NCBI GenBank assembly: GCA_947496695.1
Contig: CANMEI010000008.1
Span: forward strand, 171,160 to 235,159
Length of the DNA stretch: 64,000 nt
Reading direction: 5' to 3'
From: an uncultured Cellulophaga sp.
GTDB lineage: Bacteria; Bacteroidota; Bacteroidia; Flavobacteriales; Flavobacteriaceae
In this document: in pieces, positions 55,108-61,016 of the stretch
Layout of the letters: each line of letters opens with the position of its first letter
Position numbering within the stretch: the stretch's first letter is position 1
The notes under the pieces: model-generated
Told to the model about the DNA's origin: nothing
The model's input: the letters and a program-made list of their open reading frames with translations, nothing else
The model's database searches: none
Position numbers and translations under genes: made by a program

Positions 55108-56160
55108 TTAATTTTTATTATAATTTTTTAAATAAGTGTTTAATGATAATACCAATAGAATTGTTAATGTTAAACATACAAGAGATATTGGTATCAAAAA
55201 TTTGTAACTATTCCAAATTCCTTTAACTTCAACTCCTTTTCGAGGAAAGGCAGAAATTACATTTAAAATACTAGACTTATTGGCTTTCTCTTCATTTAAT
55301 AATACAAGATTTTCTTTTAGCTCTTCCATTTTATTAATTAGTGAAAGTTCTTTATTGTCTTTATTTCTACCTTCACCAAGACTTATATTTGTGCCTTGCA
55401 TAGGTTTATCAGCTTCTTTTAACATCACTCTTTTATATAAAAGTTGTAATGAATCAATTTCTCTTATTTGTTTGCTATAGATACTATCTTGAAGTTGAAT
55501 ATTAATATCACTTATATCTTTCTGCAAGTTAAAATAATCGTTTCTTGAAATAGAATTAATTATTGAATTCTGTATATTCTTACCAATACCGTTATTTGTT
55601 GCTATTAGGGCTATAGTGTGAAAGCGAGCATCTAAGGAATTAAAATTCTTAAGATATGCTTCCATGTCAATCGCTTTTTGAGTAGTAGTATCTAAGCTTT
55701 TTATAAATTTATCGAATAATTGAACTTTTTGATTTTCATCTGAATAAGATTCTACAGTAAACTTTTTTATTGAACTTGCCTCTTTTGATGTAATGTCTAA
55801 TGCTTCTGCTAAAGCAATTGAATCTTGAGATTTTGCTAATTCGTTATAAAAATTAATATTGTTATATAGTTGCTGTACACTATGAAAGTTTGGTTCAACC
55901 ACCATTGTAGACAAATATTCAGGTTCTTTATTGATATCAAGAAAAACACCTATAGCTAAACCCACGATTGCAACAATTGCAAATTTGAATATGTGCTGTT
56001 GAATGAATTGTAAAAAAATTATGATAATGCCAAAAATACCTTTAAAAATATCTCCTATAAATCGAAAAATTTTTTTAAAACCATTTCCAATTAGTTGAAA
56101 AAGTTGCCCTAAATCTATTTCTTCTGATGAAGATTGAGGTGACTGAGGTTGATTGTTCAT
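55108..56160 (-). CDS. Wzz-like polysaccharide chain-length regulator
   Basis: A 350-residue protein with a hydrophobic N-terminal region (about 28-80), a helical periplasmic domain (about 80-320) with coiled-coil character, and a C-terminal membrane helix (about 322-345). This two-end-anchored layout is that of polysaccharide co-polymerases controlling chain length. No cytoplasmic tyrosine kinase domain is present. The N-terminus is Gln/Ser/Pro-rich. It precedes rfbB by 3 bp. Confidence 0.72.
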   Translation of the reverse strand: MNNQPQSPQSSSEEIDLGQLFQLIGNGFKKIFRFIGDIFKGIFGIIIIFLQFIQQHIFKFAIVAIVGLAIGVFLDINKEPEYLSTMVVEPNFHSVQQLYNNINFYNELAKSQDSIALAEALDITSKEASSIKKFTVESYSDENQKVQLFDKFIKSLDTTTQKAIDMEAYLKNFNSLDARFHTIALIATNNGIGKNIQNSIINSISRNDYFNLQKDISDINIQLQDSIYSKQIREIDSLQLLYKRVMLKEADKPMQGTNISLGEGRNKDNKELSLINKMEELKENLVLLNEEKANKSSILNVISAFPRKGVEVKGIWNSYKFLIPISLVCLTLTILLVLSLNTYLKNYNKN

Positions 56161-56168
56161 TATATTTA

Positions 56169-57854
56169 TTAAGAATTAAATATTTGTTCTAAAATTTTAT
56201 CTGTTATTAAATAGGTAGGTTTTACACCTGTTGTTCCTAAACCACCTGAGGCTAATGTGCTACCGGTTTCTAATGGATTATCTGACGCATAATATGCATA
56301 CCTAACTTTCACATCTTCTCTTATACTTTTACGTATTTTAGATGCAGATTGGATTGCTTTTTGATAATGAACACCTTCCATTTCTAAACCAATCACATTC
56401 CATGTTGATGCTTGAAAAAACTTTAAAATATCTTTATTTTGTAATGATGTACCAAGAACACTTACCATTGTGCCTTCTAATACCTTTAATCCATTACCCT
56501 CAAAATCTTTAGCGGTAAGTTCATTTTTAAATGGGTAATTATCAGCTGTTCCTTCAAAAATATGTGCTGAAGGTATCATTAAATCTCCTTTTCCGCCCTC
56601 TAAAATTCCTGCTTTACCCATTATTGAAATAGATTCAATATCTAAAAAAACTTCTTTACCATCACTAGTTTTATATGGTCTTAAAAGCTCATCGATTGTT
56701 TCATATGCTTGTTCACCAAATGCATAATCCATCACAAATATAATAGGTTTTTTCTTACTCTCTTTCTCTTCTAAGAATTTATAACAACATGTGTTATGAG
56801 AAAATTTTGCAGTATCAAAAATTTGAACATCGATATTGGTGCCTGAAGTATCATCAATACTAATCATTCCATTTTTTGTGGCAAATGCTGTTACTTTTTT
56901 TCTTAATTCAGAGTTTTCTGAAGAGCTTAGTTGTTCAAAGATATCTAGTGATCTGTTTTCAGGAAATTCTTTAGAAAGTGCTTTTCTTGCATATAATGAA
57001 TTCATCACACTATGCATATTTGCACTAATAATATGGATTGGTCTTTCTAATAAATTTGCGGTATTTAATATTTCTTTAATTGAGTTAGCCCACCTTTCTC
57101 CGTGTATATGGTGACCTAAGCGTTCTCTTAAAAGAGGGGTAAAAGTAATAGCTCTTTTATTTCCATCTAACTCTTCAGTTATTGCTAATTTTCCAAGCCA
57201 ATAAATAATATGTAAAAACCTGTCAGGATTCTTTTTTGTAGCAAAGTTGTGATAAATCTCTATAATTTCTTCAAAAGAACGCCCTAAAATATTTGCTGTA
57301 TGTATAATTGCAATTTCTCTTTCAGCTTGTGTTAACTTACCTTTTTCAACTGCAAATTTTAATTTATCCCAATCTCTTATGGTTTTACCTGTTTCTTCAA
57401 TTAGTACTCTATTTGCAATTTTAAATGATTCAATAAAAAGAAATGTAAGGTGTGTTAGAATATCATAAATATCAGACCTACCTCTAGTTATCTCAATATT
57501 CATTTGTTCATCATCTATTCTATAACAATTCCGGCGTCTTTTTGGAGGAACAATAGCATTAAAATGTGATTTGCCATACCCTTCATCTGAAGTTAGATTA
57601 ATGTATGTACATTGCTCAATACCTTCAGGTAATCTTTCAAGAACATATATTAATCCGTTTAATTCTGATTTTTCTTCAGCGATAGTGCCATATATTTCAG
57701 GCCTTAACTGTAATAAAGCATCTCTTAATGTTTCTCCTGAAACACCCATTGGTTTGTAAAACCCGCGATTAAATAAGTGACGCATTGTAATGTACAAACG
57801 TTCAATTGCGTTGGTAGATTCTTGAGCTCTTGTAGTTATAATTGTTTTATTCAT
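56169..57854 (-). CDS. DUF6909-type protein with nucleoside-phosphorylase-like C-terminus
   Basis: A 561-residue soluble protein that I place tentatively in the flavobacterial DUF6909 group, beginning TTRAQESTNAIERLY. Residues 1-300 are helical with no recognised motif. The C-terminal third has SIMGKAGILEGGKGDLMIP (about 410-428), GLEMEGVHYQKAI (about 488-500) and YYASDNPLETG, which echo the Gly-rich, MEx and SD blocks of the purine nucleoside phosphorylase/MTA nucleosidase fold. Function unknown. It is divergent from nothing and lies 8 bp before the Wzz-like gene, so it may lead the polysaccharide operon. Confidence 0.65.
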   Translation of the reverse strand: MNKTIITTRAQESTNAIERLYITMRHLFNRGFYKPMGVSGETLRDALLQLRPEIYGTIAEEKSELNGLIYVLERLPEGIEQCTYINLTSDEGYGKSHFNAIVPPKRRRNCYRIDDEQMNIEITRGRSDIYDILTHLTFLFIESFKIANRVLIEETGKTIRDWDKLKFAVEKGKLTQAEREIAIIHTANILGRSFEEIIEIYHNFATKKNPDRFLHIIYWLGKLAITEELDGNKRAITFTPLLRERLGHHIHGERWANSIKEILNTANLLERPIHIISANMHSVMNSLYARKALSKEFPENRSLDIFEQLSSSENSELRKKVTAFATKNGMISIDDTSGTNIDVQIFDTAKFSHNTCCYKFLEEKESKKKPIIFVMDYAFGEQAYETIDELLRPYKTSDGKEVFLDIESISIMGKAGILEGGKGDLMIPSAHIFEGTADNYPFKNELTAKDFEGNGLKVLEGTMVSVLGTSLQNKDILKFFQASTWNVIGLEMEGVHYQKAIQSASKIRKSIREDVKVRYAYYASDNPLETGSTLASGGLGTTGVKPTYLITDKILEQIFNS

Positions 57855-57933
57855 GTATTAATTTGTAAGTAAAATTACAATAATTTTTGCGGTTTGTAAA
57901 TCTTAGAGAACATGTTGGTTTAATAGCTAGAAG

Positions 57934-59430
57934 TTATTTCTTAAAATCTTGCAATCCGTTAACGACTTTTCTGTCATTTGAAAGGCGTTGAATTTTATTT
58001 TGCCCACCTAGTTTTCCAATTGATTTCATATAATCATTAAAACCATTTTCTTTAATTAAAGTAATTTTTAATTTTTGTAAAATTTTGCCATCTATTAAAT
58101 CAAAATAATAGCTATTTTGATTTTGAAGTGTTTGATCTAAAATATCAATAAATTTAGAAAGATCGTTAGGTTCTTTTTCGAACTCAATAAACCATTCATG
58201 ATAAGGTAATTCTTCGCCATTCGGAGTAATTTGTGGTGCTACTGTAAATTCATTTACTCTAGCGTTTGAACTTTCAATTGCCTTTTGCATTGCAACTTCT
58301 ACCTCTTTACCAATTACATGTTCACCAAATGCAGAAATAAAATGTTTTATTCTTCCTGAAACAATAATTTTATATGGATTTTTTGAAATAAACTGAACGG
58401 TATCTCCAATATTATAAGCCCATAAACCAGCATTTGTAGAAATAATCATGACATAATTAACACCAATTTCTACTTCTTTTATAGTAATACGTTTTGGGTG
58501 ATCATTAAAAAAATCTTCAGAGTTTATAAATTCATAAAAAATACCGGAATTTAATAAAAGTAACATACCTTTTTCTTTTTGAGAGTTTTGGTATGCAAAA
58601 AAACCTTCACTAGCAGGAAAAAGCTCTATGCTATCTACTTTTCGGCCAATAAGATTTTCAAATTTAGCTCTATATGGCTCGTAATTTACTCCGCCATATA
58701 TAAAAAGATTAAAATTTTTAAATAAGTCACCAATTTTTTTATTACTTACTGCATTTAGTTTTTCAAAATACATTTGAACCCATGAAGGTATGCCTGCAAT
58801 AATAGTCATATCTTCATTTATTGTTTCTTCAACAACTTTATTAACTTTTGTATCCCAATCTTCAATACAGTTAGTTTCCCAACTTGGCAATCTATTTTTT
58901 TGAAGATAATTTGGAACATAATGAGCAGAAATACCAGAAAGCCTTCCTAATTTAATTCCGTTTTTTTCTTGAAGTATAGGGCTACCTTGTAAAAAAATCA
59001 TTTTCCCAGTTACAAAATCAGCACTACCTGTTTCTTCAATATAATTTAAAATTGCATTTCTAGAAGCTTCTACTTGATGTTTTATTGATTCATCAGTAAT
59101 AGGTATATATTTTGCACCAGATGTTGTTCCTGAGGTTTTAGCAAAATAAACAGGTTTGCCAGGCCATAATATATTTGGCTTACCTTCAACTACTTTTTCA
59201 ACGTAATTTTTTAATGCTTCATAGTCTCTAACGGGTACATTTTTTATAAAATCAGAATGTGATTTTATATTTGAGAAGTTATGATCACGTCCAAACTCAG
59301 TATTTTTTGCTTTAGCAATTAATGTCTGAAAAACTTCTTCCTGAGTTTCTATTGGGCTTTTGACCCATTTTTTTGTTTTTTTTGAAATTCGCTTTGCAAA
59401 AATCTTAGCGGCTAACGATTTTATAGACAT
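57934..59430 (-). CDS. GH3 family acyl-adenylating protein
   Basis: A 498-residue protein of the GH3 family, known from plants as auxin/jasmonate amino-acid conjugating enzymes; bacterial members are uncharacterised. The ATP motif is TSGTTSGAKYIP (about 100-111), with LFPASEGFFAYQ (about 270) and YNIGDTVQF (about 345) as further adenylate-site blocks. It should activate a carboxylate as acyl-AMP and transfer it to an amine. It follows the M23 peptidase by 8 bp. Confidence 0.88.
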   Translation of the reverse strand: MSIKSLAAKIFAKRISKKTKKWVKSPIETQEEVFQTLIAKAKNTEFGRDHNFSNIKSHSDFIKNVPVRDYEALKNYVEKVVEGKPNILWPGKPVYFAKTSGTTSGAKYIPITDESIKHQVEASRNAILNYIEETGSADFVTGKMIFLQGSPILQEKNGIKLGRLSGISAHYVPNYLQKNRLPSWETNCIEDWDTKVNKVVEETINEDMTIIAGIPSWVQMYFEKLNAVSNKKIGDLFKNFNLFIYGGVNYEPYRAKFENLIGRKVDSIELFPASEGFFAYQNSQKEKGMLLLLNSGIFYEFINSEDFFNDHPKRITIKEVEIGVNYVMIISTNAGLWAYNIGDTVQFISKNPYKIIVSGRIKHFISAFGEHVIGKEVEVAMQKAIESSNARVNEFTVAPQITPNGEELPYHEWFIEFEKEPNDLSKFIDILDQTLQNQNSYYFDLIDGKILQKLKITLIKENGFNDYMKSIGKLGGQNKIQRLSNDRKVVNGLQDFKK

Positions 59431-59438
59431 AAGTTTAT

Positions 59439-60308
59439 TTATTTAAAATCGATGTAATCTTTAGGGTTAACAGGGTTACCATTATTCCAAAGTTCAAAAT
59501 GTAAATGAGGTCCTGTTGTAAGTTCTCCAGTGTTTCCAACTGATGCTATTATTTCACCAGCTCGTGTTAATTCACCTTGGTTTTTGTTTAATGAACCACA
59601 ATGTTTATAAATAGAAATCAATCCGTCAGTATGCTCAATAATCATTACGTACCCAGTATCTGAAGTCCATTCAGCAAATATAACAGTTCCATTAGCTATT
59701 GATTTTATTGGTGTGCCTTTTACAGCCACAATATCAATAGCAAAATGCTTCTTTTTTTGATTAAATTCTTCTGAAATAGTTCCATTTATGGGAGGAAAGA
59801 GTAGTAGATTTACATTTTGTGAATTTTTTTCAAATAAATTATATTTATCTTCAAGTGCAACTTGTTCTCTTAAAATAGAATCTTCTTTAATTGGAGTTAA
59901 ATCAATACTTGAAGGGTCTAATTTAAACTGTTCAAATAATGAATCTCTATTAATTTGAGTATTGGAAATATTACCATTTAAAACCATTCTAATATTATCT
60001 AAATACTTATTGGTATAATTTAATACGGTTACGAGAGAATCAGTTTTATAAGTTAATTCCGTGGCTTGTTTTTTAAGTTTTGTTGAAGAATAGCCTGGTA
60101 TATATTCTTTTAAAGGTGAAAATGCTATTAATATTGTAGTAAAAGCAATTAGAGCTATGATGAATAATGATCCTGTTATAAAAACATTTAAACGACTAAG
60201 TTTAAAAGAAATTTTTTCTTCAAAAGTATTTTCATTGAGTATAACTAAACGATACTTGTGTAAAAGTTTTCGCTTTATTTCTTTACTTTTTTTTGTTTTC
60301 TTAGCCAT
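59439..60308 (-). CDS. membrane-anchored M23 peptidoglycan endopeptidase
   Basis: A 289-residue protein with a basic N-terminus, one membrane helix (about 40-62), a short helical linker and a C-terminal LytM domain. Zinc-site residues are intact: HFAID (H near 186-188 with Asp four later) and HLHFE (about 268-272), unlike the EnvC-like protein of this window. It should cut peptide cross-links in the periplasm. The ATG at 60308 was chosen over a start 9 bp upstream because MAKKTKKSK is the usual form. It is divergent from tatA. Confidence 0.92.
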   Translation of the reverse strand: MAKKTKKSKEIKRKLLHKYRLVILNENTFEEKISFKLSRLNVFITGSLFIIALIAFTTILIAFSPLKEYIPGYSSTKLKKQATELTYKTDSLVTVLNYTNKYLDNIRMVLNGNISNTQINRDSLFEQFKLDPSSIDLTPIKEDSILREQVALEDKYNLFEKNSQNVNLLLFPPINGTISEEFNQKKKHFAIDIVAVKGTPIKSIANGTVIFAEWTSDTGYVMIIEHTDGLISIYKHCGSLNKNQGELTRAGEIIASVGNTGELTTGPHLHFELWNNGNPVNPKDYIDFK

Positions 60309-60462
60309 ACTACACAAATATATGATTTGAATTCTATTTTGTTAGATACAGATTTAAAATATGCATAATAAATGCCTATAAAGGTACAAAACACAAATTA
60401 CGTTATGTTTAAAGGTTAATATTTTAAATAAAATATTAACAGTGCTTATCATACTTTTTTAG

Positions 60463-60470
60463 TAATTTTG
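60463..60470 (+). promoter_or_regulatory. Possible -7 box of tatA
   Basis: TAATTTTG matches TAnnTTTG exactly, 19 nt before the tatA ATG; the same eight bases precede the PaaE-like gene at 23111. No TTG lies at the ideal -33 distance. Confidence 0.42.
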
Positions 60471-60489
60471 TTTTTATAAAAGATAAATT

Positions 60490-60681
60490 ATGATAGCTTC
60501 AAACATATTTTTAGGAATGGTAGGTCCATGGCAAATAGCAATAGTTGTAGTACTTGTATTATTACTTTTTGGAGGTAAAAAAATTCCTGAATTAATGCGT
60601 GGTTTAGGTAGTGGTATAAAAGAGTTTAAAGATGCTACAAAAGAAGACGAAGAATCAAACAAAATAGAAGAGAAAAAATAA
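60490..60681 (+). CDS. tatA: twin-arginine translocase subunit TatA/TatE
   Basis: A 63-residue Tat pore subunit: N-terminal membrane helix (about 13-28), then [21 protein letters not shown] (27-47, hinge and amphipathic helix) and a charged tail. It would form the protein-conducting complex with TatC, which is not in this window. It is monocistronic with its own terminator and divergent from the M23 peptidase, a common flavobacterial arrangement. Confidence 0.95.
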   Translation: MIASNIFLGMVGPWQIAIVVVLVLLLFGGKKIPELMRGLGSGIKEFKDATKEDEESNKIEEKK

Positions 60682-60690
60682 AATATAGTA

Positions 60691-60736
60691 ATAAAACCCA
60701 AAAGCCCTTGAATTTTCAAGGGCTTTTGGGTTTTAT
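60691..60736 (+). terminator. Terminator after tatA
   Basis: Perfect 22-bp arms (60691-60712 and 60715-60736, core AAAAGCCCTTGAA) with a 2-nt apparent loop (4-6 nt in practice), followed by a T-rich stretch; 9 bp after the tatA stop. Confidence 0.92.
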
Positions 60737-61016
60737 GTTTTTTATATTAATAATTTTAAGTGTTTTCATTTACTGCATTTCATCGATTAACCCTTTATCT
60801 ACAGCTATTTTCTGTATTTTTGATTAATTATAATTGTAGGACACATCACTTTTTGTCCTTTACAGATACATATTAAAGCATTACACAACAAAAAAAATTA
60901 AAAATTATACTTGTGATTTTACTTTTGACGTTATAACATTATAACAAACCAATTGACTATAAAAATAGATATTTGTGTTAAATATTTGAATTTTAAGTCA
61001 TTAACGTCAAACCTTT
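60737..61016. other. Leader region of the giant repeat protein gene
   Basis: A 280-bp AT-rich noncoding stretch. A perfect 10-bp inverted repeat (TTTGACGTTA at 60924-60933, its reverse complement at 61002-61011) flanks the last 88 bp and ends 5 nt before the ATG. No convincing promoter box, RNA gene or ORF was seen. Confidence 0.6.

Noticed and set aside
60474..60719. Minus-strand ORF of 81 codons over tatA
   Set aside because: Antisense to the clearly recognisable TatA protein and runs through its terminator.
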